A stretch of 64,000 bases of DNA from Winogradskya consettensis. Lineage in GTDB: Bacteria; Actinomycetota; Actinomycetes; Mycobacteriales; Micromonosporaceae. The DNA lies in assembly GCF_018332715.1 (NCBI RefSeq), contig NZ_BOQP01000050.1, forward strand, positions 123,607-187,606, in the 5' to 3' direction. The notes below the pieces were generated by a model. It was not told the origin of the DNA and ran no database searches. It saw only the letters and a list, made by a program, of their open reading frames with translations. Position numbers and translations under genes: made by a program. Of this stretch, positions 27,104 to 35,876 are shown in pieces. Every line of letters begins with the position of its first letter. Position 1 is the stretch's first letter.

Positions 27104-27148
27104 AACTCGGCTGCCGAACCCGCGCACACGTCAGCCACAGGTGCGGGT

Positions 27149-27178
27149 CCGGCTGAATCCGGCTGTACCCGGCCGGTT
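27149..27178. repeat. 10-bp-period CCGGCTG repeat, copy 4
   Basis: Units CCGGCTGAAT, CCGGCTGTAC and CCGGCCGGTT, followed by CCGACGACGA. Ends 52 bp before the small membrane-protein gene at 27231. Confidence 0.7.
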
Positions 27179-27230
27179 CCGACGACGAGACGTGGTGCCG
27201 GTACCACCAACGGTCCAGCACACTAGGAAG

Positions 27231-27446
27231 ATGCAGATCGCTCTTCTTCTCCTCGGCGGCATAGTTGCTGCCTTCCTCGCCCCCCTCGTTTTCCGAGGAG
27301 CCTGGCGCGGCTTCCTCGCCGGTTTCCATGGCGAGGACGACCCTCGGAAGAACGCGGCCACGGCTCCCACGGCCATGGACTGGCTTGGTAGCTCCGCTCG
27401 GCGATCGGATGACAGCAGCATCATCGCAGGCAGCGGCAACGACTGA
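27231..27446 (+). CDS. Small single-pass membrane protein, 71 residues
   Basis: The protein begins MQIALLLLGGIVAAFLAPLV, a single hydrophobic helix, then a basic and acidic linker (FRGAWRGFLAGFHGEDDPRK) and a polar Ser/Asp-rich tail. AGGAAG immediately precedes the ATG. I do not recognise it. Repeat copy 4 lies just upstream and a strong hairpin terminator just downstream, which supports it as a real, independently transcribed gene. Confidence 0.55.
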   Translation: MQIALLLLGGIVAAFLAPLVFRGAWRGFLAGFHGEDDPRKNAATAPTAMDWLGSSARRSDDSSIIAGSGND

Positions 27447-27472
27447 CAGCGGCGCCCAGCGACCGCGGGCCA

Positions 27473-27513
27473 GCAGCAGCGCGATCTACCTCCTCGGTTG
27501 ATCGCGCTGCTGC
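27473..27513. terminator. Shared bidirectional hairpin terminator
   Basis: A perfect 14-bp stem (GCAGCAGCGCGATC at 27473-27486 with GATCGCGCTGCTGC at 27500-27513) and a 13-base loop lie between the convergent small membrane-protein gene and the peptide deformylase gene, serving both. Confidence 0.8.
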
Positions 27514-27522
27514 GCCGTAGCG

Positions 27523-28062
27523 TCAGTGCGGACTGACCTTGATAATCGGGGTGTCTTCGCCTTGCCACCAGGCCGCGGCCCGCAGCGTGGTGATCAGCCG
27601 CTTCTGCTGCTCGGGGTCTTGCCGGTCGACGAAGAGAACGCCGTCGAGATGGTCCGTCTCATGCTGGATACAGCGGGCCAGTAAGCCTTCACCCACGACC
27701 TGAACCGGGTCGCCCTTCTCGGTGAAGCCTTTGGCAACCACATTCTTCCGGCGCTTGGTGTCCAGATAGATTCCCGGGATGGAAAGGCAGCCTTCGGGGC
27801 CGAATTGTTCTTCCTCATCGGGGAACTCGAGTTGCGGGTTGATCAGATGGTCGAGATCACCCTCGTGCAACTGAGGTGCGAACACGAAGACGCGCAGGCT
27901 CACTCCGAGCTGGGGCGCGGCGAGACCGGCACCGTTTTTATCGGCGAGCGTCTCGCGCAGATCCGCGACCAGATTCTTCAGTTCCGCATCGAAGTCGACT
28001 ACGGGCTTGGCCGGCTCCCGCAGTACCGGATCGCCAACTAATCGAACGGGAATTATCGTCAT
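27523..28062 (-). CDS. def: Peptide deformylase
   Basis: This 179-residue enzyme removes the N-formyl group from nascent proteins. All three family motifs are present: GAGLAAPQLG (motif 1, residues 44-53), EGCLSIPG with metal-binding Cys92 (motif 2), and QHETDHLDG with metal ligands His134 and His138 and catalytic Glu135 (motif 3). The ATG at 28062 starts MTIIPVRLVGDPVL, the normal N-terminus; the frame is open further upstream but encodes no conserved sequence. It is not next to fmt, so it may be one of several copies in the genome. Confidence 0.95.
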   Translation of the reverse strand: MTIIPVRLVGDPVLREPAKPVVDFDAELKNLVADLRETLADKNGAGLAAPQLGVSLRVFVFAPQLHEGDLDHLINPQLEFPDEEEQFGPEGCLSIPGIYLDTKRRKNVVAKGFTEKGDPVQVVGEGLLARCIQHETDHLDGVLFVDRQDPEQQKRLITTLRAAAWWQGEDTPIIKVSPH

Positions 28063-28189
28063 TGCCCGATGATACGAGACGGCTATTCTGTCTCCGCCTG
28101 GCGCCCTCGCGAACAAATTCTGGTGATTACCGATTCCTGGCGTCATACAACTCCTCATGACGTGGATTTGGCAAGACGTGCAGCCGGCA

Positions 28190-28219
28190 CCGGCTGAACC
28201 CGGCTGATTCCGGCCGGGC
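28190..28219. repeat. 10-bp-period CCGGCTG repeat, copy 5
   Basis: Units CCGGCTGAAC, CCGGCTGATT and CCGGCCGGGC, followed by CGGAATCGGC and then CGACTATAAAG, a plausible -10 region, 32 bp before the secreted hydrolase start. Confidence 0.7.
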
Positions 28220-28251
28220 CGGAATCGGCGTCGGCGACTATAAAGAGGGGC

Positions 28252-30936
28252 ATGCGCATCCAGAGATTGTTTGCTGCGGCGCTCGCTGGGGCGCTCGTAT
28301 TCGGCGGTGGAACGCAGGCCGTGGCGGCGCCCGAGCCGGGCCCGCCGGTAGCGCAGGCGGTCCTGCCCGGCGGCTGGTCCATCGAGCAGGGACAGCTGGT
28401 CTGGCGGGCTGGACGGCAGGTGCCGGCCGGGGACTCCGCGGTGGAATTCTTCTCCGGGGAGCGCCGGCTCGGCGTGCCGCGATTCACCCCCGATCACACG
28501 ACCTTCCGGCTCGGCCTCAGCCAGGTACCGAGCCTGACCGATCTTTCCGTACGTGCCGCGGGCCGACGCCTCGACCAGACGGAACCGGTACCGCAGGCCA
28601 AGGCGAAGCAAGCAGTCAGCCCACCCCCAGTGCTCCCGGCGAGCAACGTCGACCCGGGGGTCAAAGGGCGCTACAAGACGGTCGAAGGCGAGTACCAGCT
28701 CCCCGCGATCACCCTGGCCGACTATGCGGAACCGGTCGAGATGCAGGCTGTCGTTGTCGCCCCGGAGAACGCCCCGGGCAAGCGGCCCCTGGCGTTGTTC
28801 CTGCACGGGCGGCACGCGACTTGTTACAGCGGCGACGACTGGTTCATGGAGTGGCCGTGCCCCGGTGGCACCCAGCCGATCCCTAGCGACCGTGGCTACC
28901 TGCAGGCGCAGCGGCTGCTCGCTTCGCAGGGCTGGATCACCGTGTCGATCTCGGCGAACGGCATCAACGGGCAGGACGACTTACTGGACGACGGTGGGGC
29001 GCAGGGCCGGTCATTACTGGTGCGCCAGCATCTCGCACGCTGGGCGGACTGGGCCGGGGCGGGCCGGGCCACCGCGCCCGCGATCGTGCGATCCGCGCCT
29101 CGTGCTGACCTGAGCAACGTCTTCCTGATGGGACACTCGCGAGGCGGTGAGGGCGTCAGCCGCGCGGCGATGGATTCGCTGAGCCCACCGGCCGGAGACC
29201 CCGTCACCACCCGCTGGACGATCCGCGGGATGCTGCTGATCGGGCCCACGATCTTCGGGCAGAACCCGGTCCCGGACGTCCCGTCGGTCACGATCCTGCC
29301 CGGCTGCGACGGCGACGTCACGAACCTGCAGGGCCAGATGTTCATCGACGAGACCCGCGGAGTCAGCGCCGGCACCGCCCTGCACAGTTCCCTGTACGTC
29401 GTCGGCGCCAACCACAACTTCTTCAACACCGAATGGACTCCCGGTCAGGCGGCGGCGTTCTCCTTCGACGACTGGGAATTCACCGACCCGAACGACGCGG
29501 TGTGCGGCACGGCGGCACCCACCCGGCTGACCGCGGAGCAGCAGCAGGACGTCGGCGCGACCTACATCGCGGCAGCCGCCCGGCTGTTCACCGGCGACGA
29601 CCGGATGCTGCCGCTGCTGGATGGCAGCGGCGTCCGCGCACCGTCGGCGGACCCGGCGCACGTGCTCAGTCACGCCCTCGGCGGCGCCCGCAAGGCCGCG
29701 CTACTACCGGATCCGACGATCCGCACCGGTGGTGGGGCCCGGATCTGCGAGCAGATCACCTACGAACCCGCTGACTACTGCGTCAAGTCGATGGCCGGCC
29801 GGAACTGGGCGGTGCACTTCACCACGTTCCGCCAGGTGATCCCGGAACCGGGCCGCTACGCCGCCGAGATGCACTGGTCGGCAGCAGGCACGCCGCTGAC
29901 CCTCACCCCCGCGCAGCCGGTAGCGCTCGCCGGCTACCAGGATCTCGCGTTACGGCTGATCGTGCCACCGAACTCGACCGGCACCCGGTTCGGGGTCAGC
30001 GTGGTGAACCGCTCCGGAAAACGGACATCAATCGGCGAGGTCCGCGTCGACGGGCTGCCCGGCACCGGGCAGACCGTCGGGCTCTGGGCGCAGGAAGTGC
30101 GGGTGCCACTGCGCGGACTCCACGGTGAACTGGCAAGCCTCGAACTGACCCCACGCACCGCGAACGGTCAAGCGTGGCTGCTGGACGCCTGGGGCTACCG
30201 GCCGGGAACGCCCGATCCGCGGACGAGCTCGCTGCCACGGATCGACCTCGGGGACATCTCGGTGACCGAAGGCGACTCGGGCAGCCGCGCCTACGAACTG
30301 CCGGTGCGGGTGACCGGCAACGGAGGCGGGCGCGTGCAGTTGACGCTGCTCGACACATCCACCCTCGAGAGCACCTCCTGGACCGAGACCGTCGCGCCGG
30401 GCCAGCGCCTCATCGAGGTGCCGGTCGAGGTCACGGGCGACACCCTGTACGGCGAAGGTGAGGAGATCCGGCTGCTCGCTAAGGCGGAGCGAGGCCTGGT
30501 CGTCGGTGACTACCAGGGCACGGTCGAGGTCCGCAACGACGATCCGGCACCACAGATCAGCCTCACTCCGGTCGCGGACACAGTTGCCGAGGGCGGCACG
30601 CTGAGCTGGCGGGCAACGCTGTCCACCGAGGCCGAGACGGCGATCCTGGTGATTGGCACGGTCGAGGCGCCCGCCGAGGGCACAGAGCTGTCGACCCTGG
30701 ACGTCGATCCTGACTGGCTCTTGGAGAACTCCGCCGAACGCCCTGAGCCGGAACGGCCGCTGTCACAGACCGGCGCTGTCGCTTACACCTACGTTTACGG
30801 CGGCGAGCTCAGCGCCGACATCGATATACCCACGGTGACCGACACCGTCGTAGAGGGACCCGAGGTGGTGTCCCTGCAGTTCAGCTCTGAAGTGGGCGGG
30901 GCCGTCGGAACGGTGACCGACACGCCAGATCAATAG
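28252..30936 (+). CDS. Secreted alpha/beta-hydrolase with C-terminal Calx-beta-like domains
   Basis: This 894-residue protein has a Sec signal peptide (about residues 1-26). A catalytic alpha/beta-hydrolase domain follows with oxyanion region LFLHGRH (near 183), nucleophile elbow GHSRGG (Ser296), candidate acid Asp in LPGCDGDV and catalytic His in VGANHNFFNTEW. After a beta-sandwich linker, two Calx-beta-like repeats occupy the C-terminus (DISVTEGDSGSRAYELPV, ending VRNDD; then a second starting TVAEGGTLSW). It is probably an extracellular esterase, lipase or peptidase of unknown substrate. Repeat copy 5 lies just upstream. Confidence 0.8.
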   Translation: MRIQRLFAAALAGALVFGGGTQAVAAPEPGPPVAQAVLPGGWSIEQGQLVWRAGRQVPAGDSAVEFFSGERRLGVPRFTPDHTTFRLGLSQVPSLTDLSVRAAGRRLDQTEPVPQAKAKQAVSPPPVLPASNVDPGVKGRYKTVEGEYQLPAITLADYAEPVEMQAVVVAPENAPGKRPLALFLHGRHATCYSGDDWFMEWPCPGGTQPIPSDRGYLQAQRLLASQGWITVSISANGINGQDDLLDDGGAQGRSLLVRQHLARWADWAGAGRATAPAIVRSAPRADLSNVFLMGHSRGGEGVSRAAMDSLSPPAGDPVTTRWTIRGMLLIGPTIFGQNPVPDVPSVTILPGCDGDVTNLQGQMFIDETRGVSAGTALHSSLYVVGANHNFFNTEWTPGQAAAFSFDDWEFTDPNDAVCGTAAPTRLTAEQQQDVGATYIAAAARLFTGDDRMLPLLDGSGVRAPSADPAHVLSHALGGARKAALLPDPTIRTGGGARICEQITYEPADYCVKSMAGRNWAVHFTTFRQVIPEPGRYAAEMHWSAAGTPLTLTPAQPVALAGYQDLALRLIVPPNSTGTRFGVSVVNRSGKRTSIGEVRVDGLPGTGQTVGLWAQEVRVPLRGLHGELASLELTPRTANGQAWLLDAWGYRPGTPDPRTSSLPRIDLGDISVTEGDSGSRAYELPVRVTGNGGGRVQLTLLDTSTLESTSWTETVAPGQRLIEVPVEVTGDTLYGEGEEIRLLAKAERGLVVGDYQGTVEVRNDDPAPQISLTPVADTVAEGGTLSWRATLSTEAETAILVIGTVEAPAEGTELSTLDVDPDWLLENSAERPEPERPLSQTGAVAYTYVYGGELSADIDIPTVTDTVVEGPEVVSLQFSSEVGGAVGTVTDTPDQ

Positions 30937-30947
30937 AGTCCAATATT

Positions 30948-30975
30948 GGCGGTCGGCTCGAGCGGGTCGGCCGCC
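30948..30975 (+). terminator. Hairpin after the secreted hydrolase gene
   Basis: A 10-bp stem with two G-U pairs (30948-30957 with 30966-30975) and an 8-base loop, 11 bases past the stop codon. No U-tract. Confidence 0.5.
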
Positions 30976-31042
30976 TCTGCCCTATGTCCAGGGCTTCCAC
31001 GCACCGTCAGCGCCGCTGTACGCTGATCCGAGCCCGGCGACA

Positions 31043-31723
31043 TCACCACGAGACCAGGCCGGTCCGGTAGGCGATCACCACCAACTGTGCACGGTCGCGT
31101 GCTTCTAATTTCGCCATGGCTCGGTGCACGTGGGTGCGGGCGGTGAGCGGGCTGACGAACAGCTTTTCCGCGATCTGAGCGTTGGACAGGCCTTCGGCGA
31201 CGAGAATCATGACTTCGCGTTCCCGTCCGGTCAGTGCGGCGAGATCGACCGGAACCCGCTGGACAGCATCCAGGTCCGGCGTGCCGGGCTCCGGAGTGTT
31301 CAGGAACCGGGTGATGAGTGTGCGGGTGGCTTGCGGGGACAGCAGGGCCTCCCCCGCCGCGACGGTGCGGATACCCGCCAGCAGTGTGCTGGTGCTGACG
31401 TCCTTGCCGAGGAATCCGCTGGCGCCGGAACGCAGTGCCTGGGCGACGTACTCGTCGATCTCGAAGGTAGTAAGGATGAGGATCCGGGTGCCTGCGAGCT
31501 CGGGGTCGCCGCAGATAGCAGCGGTCGCGGCGAGGCCGTCGGTGCCGGGCATGCGGATGTCCATGACGACGACGTCAGGCCGATGATTGCGGGTGAGCTC
31601 GACGGCCTCGGCTCCGTCGGCAGCTTCGGCGACGACCTCCATGTCGTCACAGGAATCGATCAAGATGCGGAACGTGGACCGCAGCAGTTCCTGGTCGTCG
31701 GCGAGCAGCACGCGGATGGTCAT
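31043..31723 (-). CDS. Two-component response regulator, NarL/LuxR type
   Basis: This 226-residue protein has an N-terminal receiver (acidic pair in VLLADDQELL, phospho-acceptor Asp in VVVMDIRMPG, Thr in LILTTFE, Lys in FLGKDVS). It ends with a LuxR-type helix-turn-helix (LTGREREVMILVAEGLSNAQ, then VSPLTARTHVHRAMAKL). It overlaps the histidine-kinase gene by 4 bases (ATGA) and is its cognate partner. The MMPL transporter gene upstream is separated by a strong terminator, so that gene is a possible target and not part of the operon. Confidence 0.95.
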   Translation of the reverse strand: MTIRVLLADDQELLRSTFRILIDSCDDMEVVAEAADGAEAVELTRNHRPDVVVMDIRMPGTDGLAATAAICGDPELAGTRILILTTFEIDEYVAQALRSGASGFLGKDVSTSTLLAGIRTVAAGEALLSPQATRTLITRFLNTPEPGTPDLDAVQRVPVDLAALTGREREVMILVAEGLSNAQIAEKLFVSPLTARTHVHRAMAKLEARDRAQLVVIAYRTGLVSW

Positions 31724-32925
31724 GACGCACGATCCCCAGTGAGTGGTTGATCCGGCAGGGGTAATTCGGTGATGACCTCGAACCCGCCCGCCGGTCGGTT
31801 GCCGGCGCGCAGCAGACCTCCGGCGGACAGTGCGCGTTCACGCATGCCGATCAGCCCAAAGCCTGAGCTGTCCGCGATGCTTGCCGATGACGGGCCGGCG
31901 ACATCGTTGGTGATGCTGATGGTGACCCGGTTATGGGAGTAGCGGAGCAGTACCTCCGCGGTTGGGGTGCCAGCGTGCTTGGTGACGTTGGTGAGGGCTT
32001 CCTGCACGATGCGGTATGCGGTCAGGTCGGCTCCCGCGGCCAGCGGCCGGGGCCGGCCCTCCACCTCGACGGTGACGGTGAGACCCGCGGCGGCGAACGA
32101 TGCGGTCAGCTCGCCGAGCCGGTCGAGGCCGGGGGCCGGGTCCAGCGGGGTGTCCGGGTCGTCGGCCTGGCGTAGCAGCCCGACGGTGGCTTTCATCTCG
32201 CGTAGAGCGGCGGAGGTGGTGCCGGCCAGCTCGGTGACCATCTTCTCGGCCTGCTCGGGGCGGGTCCGGACGAGGTGGGCGACCGTGCCGGCCTGGGCGT
32301 TGGCCAGGGCCAGGTGGTGGGCGACGACGTCGTGCAGTTCACGGGCAATGCGCATGCGTTCCTCCATCACCCGGTGCCGGGCCTCCTGGTCGCGGGCACG
32401 TTCGGCGTACTCGGCGCGGGCCCGCATCGATTCCAGGTAGGCGCGGCGGAACCGGGCGGTGGAGCCCAAGGCGGCCGGCAGCAGCAGCCAGGCCACAGGG
32501 CTGATCGCCTTGAACGCCACCGGTTCGTCGGCGGGCCCGGCGATCAGGGCCGTCACCACGACCAGAACGACCACAACCCCGGTGAACCGCGTGGTGGTGC
32601 TGCGATCGGTGCGGTCGGCGAGCGTGAACAACGCTGCCATCAACGGCGCCAACAACAGCACCGTCAGCGTGTACCCCAGCGCGGCCGTGGCCATGGCCAC
32701 ACCGGCTGCGACCAGGACGGTTGCCCGCGGGTGGTGCCGGCGCCACAACAGTGCTGCGCACGAGACACCGGTCAGCACGACGCCGGGCCACCACCTCGGC
32801 GGCTGGGGTGCGCCACCTGCGCTGATGGTAGTGCCGGGGACCGAGGCGAGCCACAACAGTGCCGCGCCGACAAAGTCCAGGGCGCGAGGATGCCGCCTGA
32901 GTTGCTGCTGCCAAATGCTGATCAT
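31720..32925 (-). CDS. Sensor histidine kinase, HisKA_3 (NarX/DesK-like) type
   Basis: The 401-residue protein starts at the ATG at 32925, preceded by AGGAAGG. The N-terminal third has several transmembrane helices (for example VGAALLWLASVPG and AALGYTLTVLLLAPLMAALF). A HisKA_3 dimerisation domain follows with the phospho-acceptor His in RIARELHDVVAHHLALA, then an HATPase domain with the N-box in IVQEALTNVTKHAG and G-box in GFGLIGMRERA. There is no large extracytoplasmic sensor domain, so the signal is probably sensed in the membrane. Coupled to the response regulator by an ATGA overlap. Confidence 0.93.
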   Translation of the reverse strand: MISIWQQQLRRHPRALDFVGAALLWLASVPGTTISAGGAPQPPRWWPGVVLTGVSCAALLWRRHHPRATVLVAAGVAMATAALGYTLTVLLLAPLMAALFTLADRTDRSTTTRFTGVVVVLVVVTALIAGPADEPVAFKAISPVAWLLLPAALGSTARFRRAYLESMRARAEYAERARDQEARHRVMEERMRIARELHDVVAHHLALANAQAGTVAHLVRTRPEQAEKMVTELAGTTSAALREMKATVGLLRQADDPDTPLDPAPGLDRLGELTASFAAAGLTVTVEVEGRPRPLAAGADLTAYRIVQEALTNVTKHAGTPTAEVLLRYSHNRVTISITNDVAGPSSASIADSSGFGLIGMRERALSAGGLLRAGNRPAGGFEVITELPLPDQPLTGDRAS

Positions 32926-32974
32926 CGGGCCTTCCTGCCGCGCCTGTTGTGACCATGGTGAATGACGTCCGGAC

Positions 32975-33027
32975 GATGCACCGGTGGGACCGCTCATATC
33001 ACTCTCGAGCGGTTCCACCGGTGCATC
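32975..33027 (-). terminator. Long-armed hairpin after the MMPL gene
   Basis: Two 21-base arms (32975-32995 and 33007-33027, one mismatch) enclose an 11-base loop, starting 3 bases past the MMPL stop. It separates the MMPL gene from the downstream kinase/regulator operon. Confidence 0.85.
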
Positions 33028-33029
33028 GG

Positions 33030-35279
33030 TCAGCGGGCCGGCGTCACCATCCGGGCCGCGTCGTCCGCACCGGTGTGTGTCGAGGCGGCAGTCAGGCCGG
33101 TGAGGGTTTGGCCTTCGATGTCGACGTGCGGCAGGATCCGGTCGAGCCAGCGCGGCAGCCACCACGCACGCTCACCGAGCAGCGCGAGCGCAGCCGGCAC
33201 AATGGTCATGCGTACGACAAAGGCGTCGAAGAGCACGGCGATGGCCATACCGAAGCCGATCGTCTTGATGAACGTCTCACCGGCGCCGACGAAGCCGGAG
33301 AAGACCGCGATCATGATCAGGGCGGCGGCGACCACGACCCGGGCGCTGTGATTGAAGCCCGAGACGATCGCGTCGCGAGGGTTCTCACCGTGCGTGTGGG
33401 CTTCGCGGATCCGGGCGACGAGGAAGACCTCGTAATCCATCGCCAGACCAAACACGATACCGACCATCACGATCGGCATGGTGTTCATGATCGGACCGGT
33501 CTGCTGTACACCGATCAGGGCGGCGAGCCAGCCCCACTGGAACACCGCGACCACTGCGCCGAGCGCCGCGAGCACCGACAGCAGGAAACCCAGCGCCGCC
33601 TTGAGCGGGACCAGCACCGACCGGAAGACGACCATCAAGAGCAGGAATGCCAGACCCACCACGATTCCCAGGTACGGCACCAGCGCCCCGAGGACCTTCT
33701 GGGAGCTGTCGATGTTGCCCGCCGTGGCGCCGGTGACGAAGAACGTCGTCCCGGTCGCGGCATCGATCGCGGGCCGTTCGTCGCGTAGAACGTGGATCAG
33801 GTCAACGGTCCGGTCGTCGTTCGGGGCGGTGAACGGTACGGCGGTGAACAGGGCGGTGTCGCCGGCCTGGTTGAAGCTGGCTGGCGAGACCGACACGATG
33901 CCAGTGGTAGCGGCGATACGCTCCGCGGTCGCGGCCACCGCGGCTTTCGGGTCGGTGGCACCCTGGGCGTCGACGACGATGGTCAGCGGGCCGTTGAAGC
34001 CGGCTCCGAACCCGTTCGCGAGGTCGTCGTAGGCGCGCCGTTCCCCGGTCGACGTGGGTTTCGACTCGTCTCCGGCCATGCCGAGGTGGATCTTCGTGGC
34101 GGGCAAGGCGATCACGGCTAGACCTACGACGGCGAGGAGCAGGATCGGCAGCGGATGGCGCAGCACCAACCGGGCCCAGCGGCTTCCCCGATTGGGCCGG
34201 TCCACGACCGTCCGGCTACGGCGCCGTGCCAGCCGTGTCCACCAAGTGGTGGCCGCAGCACCTCGGCGCACCGAGCGGGCCAGGACCAGACGGGGCGCCG
34301 TACCCAGCAGAGCGGGCACCAGCGTCAACGCCACGATCACCGAGACCAGCACCGCTCCGGCGGCGGCAAGACCGATCTGGGTCAGCGTGGGAATCCCGAC
34401 CACGGACAGACCGGCCAAGCCGATCACCACGGTCAGGCCCGCGAACACGACAGCCGAACCGGCGGTCCCGACGGCCAGACCGGCGGCTTCCTCCGGCTCG
34501 CGTCCCCGGGCCCGCTCCTCGCGGTAGCGCGAGACGATGAACACCGCATAGTCGATGCCGACCGCCAGCCCGAGCATCAGGGCAAGGGTGCTGGTCGCCG
34601 TCGACAAACCCAAGGTGCTTGCCAGGCAGAGGATCGCCGACAGGGCGACACCGACACCGATCAGCGCGCTCAGCAGCGGCATCCCGGCGGCAACCAGCGA
34701 CCCGAACGTCACCAACAACACGACAGCGGCAATGACAATGCCGATGATCTCGGTGAACCCGCCGGACGGTTGCGCCGCCAGTGCGTTGCCGCCGACATCA
34801 ATTGTCAGCCCAGCGTCCTGCCCGGTGCGGACGGAGGCTTCCAAGGCCTGCTTGGTGGCGTCCGTGAGCTCCTTGGCCTTCACCGTGTAGGTGATCGTCG
34901 CGTAAGCCGTCGAGCCGTCCGCCGACGTGACCGGCTTGCCCGCACCGGCTACCTGAGCGCCTTGACCGGCCTGCTCGACAACCTGTTCGATGGTCGCCTT
35001 GTTCGCGGTATCGCTGAGTTTCTGCCCCTGCGGTGCGACGAACACGATCTTCGCGTTGGCGCCACTGCCGCCGGTGACATCGGCACCGGGAAAACGTTCG
35101 GTGATCAGGTCGAAGGCGTCCTGCGACTCGGTGCCCGGAATCGACGCCGAACTCTCCGGTCCCGGCGACGACACCATGCTCAAACCGCCGAGCGCACCCA
35201 GCACCACCACCCACAGCAGCACCACACGCCAGCGCCACCGGAAGGCCCAACGGCCCAGTCGATACAGAAAAGCAGCCAC
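33030..35279 (-). CDS. MMPL-family RND transporter
   Basis: The 749-residue membrane protein (start chosen at GTG 35279, nine bases after GGAG; GTG 35312 is also in frame) has two repeated halves. Each has one helix, a large extracytoplasmic loop and five clustered helices, as in MmpL proteins. Characteristic segments are GIDYAVFIVSRYREERARG and its second-half counterpart AMDYEVFLVARIREAHTHG. Such proteins export lipids or drugs using the proton motive force. Two palindromes spaced 30 bp apart lie upstream, suggesting control by a TetR-type repressor not encoded next to it. Confidence 0.92.
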   Translation of the reverse strand: MAAFLYRLGRWAFRWRWRVVLLWVVVLGALGGLSMVSSPGPESSASIPGTESQDAFDLITERFPGADVTGGSGANAKIVFVAPQGQKLSDTANKATIEQVVEQAGQGAQVAGAGKPVTSADGSTAYATITYTVKAKELTDATKQALEASVRTGQDAGLTIDVGGNALAAQPSGGFTEIIGIVIAAVVLLVTFGSLVAAGMPLLSALIGVGVALSAILCLASTLGLSTATSTLALMLGLAVGIDYAVFIVSRYREERARGREPEEAAGLAVGTAGSAVVFAGLTVVIGLAGLSVVGIPTLTQIGLAAAGAVLVSVIVALTLVPALLGTAPRLVLARSVRRGAAATTWWTRLARRRSRTVVDRPNRGSRWARLVLRHPLPILLLAVVGLAVIALPATKIHLGMAGDESKPTSTGERRAYDDLANGFGAGFNGPLTIVVDAQGATDPKAAVAATAERIAATTGIVSVSPASFNQAGDTALFTAVPFTAPNDDRTVDLIHVLRDERPAIDAATGTTFFVTGATAGNIDSSQKVLGALVPYLGIVVGLAFLLLMVVFRSVLVPLKAALGFLLSVLAALGAVVAVFQWGWLAALIGVQQTGPIMNTMPIVMVGIVFGLAMDYEVFLVARIREAHTHGENPRDAIVSGFNHSARVVVAAALIMIAVFSGFVGAGETFIKTIGFGMAIAVLFDAFVVRMTIVPAALALLGERAWWLPRWLDRILPHVDIEGQTLTGLTAASTHTGADDAARMVTPAR

Positions 35280-35370
35280 AGCGGGAATCTCCACATCTGA
35301 TCTCGGAATCACTCCAATCGTGGCTGCTCAGACCCCTTGCCGTCGTCGTGCAACTACCGACAGAAACGGC

Positions 35371-35416
35371 TACTGCGAACGCAGTAAGCACCACGGCCCC
35401 TACTGCATTCTCAGTA
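35371..35416. promoter_or_regulatory. Tandem operator pair upstream of the MMPL gene
   Basis: TACTGC-gaac-GCAGTA (35371-35386) is a perfect palindrome; TACTGC-attc-TCAGTA (35401-35416) repeats it with one mismatch. The sites start exactly 30 bp apart, three helical turns, so two repressor dimers could bind the same DNA face. They lie about 90-140 bp before the MMPL start. Confidence 0.65.
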
Positions 35417-35876
35417 GAGCCACGACCCTGCAGAACCCACGGGAGAACCCCGGACGCGATCTCAGTCCCCGCCGACGACCGCCACAGCTCCAACATCCCG
35501 CGAGTGGGGGGTAGCCAGGGTGAGGTCGTGATGCCGGACAGGTGGGTGCCGCCGTTCGGTGTGTTGCGGGCGTAGACGTGCGCAGGGCGCATACTGGCGT
35601 TGACCTCGTCGGGGGTTTCGGTCGTGTGTGGTAACTCGATCCGAACCCACGACGAGGTTTTTTACGTCGCTACGTCCCTCTTCCCGAGTGAGTTACGTAC
35701 AGAAATTTTGGCAGGCGCTTAGACGCGGGCCTCGGGCTTGGCACGGGGAGCTCGCCGAGGGCCGGTGACCGACCGGACCAGATCGAATAAGTGGGCCGAC
35801 ACGGTCGCCGGGTGTATTACGCGATGCTGACACCGACGAGCTGGGCGACCTCCTCGCAGCGAATGAGTTGCCGCTA
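35417..35876. other. Intergenic region, no recognised protein gene
   Basis: Between the MMPL operators and the SDR stop I see no convincing coding sequence on either strand. The region contains an intrinsic-terminator-like hairpin with a T-tract at 35603-35663 on the plus strand. It has no matching upstream protein gene, so a small RNA or the end of a lost gene or element is possible. Confidence 0.4.
35603..35663 (+). terminator. Orphan rho-independent terminator with T-tract
   Basis: ACCTCGTCG (35603-35611) pairs with CGACGAGGT (35650-35658), and the stem extends past one mismatch through GGGTTT with GAACCC. Six T residues follow (35658-35663). U-tracts like this are uncommon in high-GC actinomycetes, and no protein gene ends here. 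Confidence 0.65.

Noticed and set aside
34155..35300. A 381-codon plus-strand frame over the MMPL gene
   Set aside because: Antisense of a clear transporter, His/Gln/Arg-rich, no domain.
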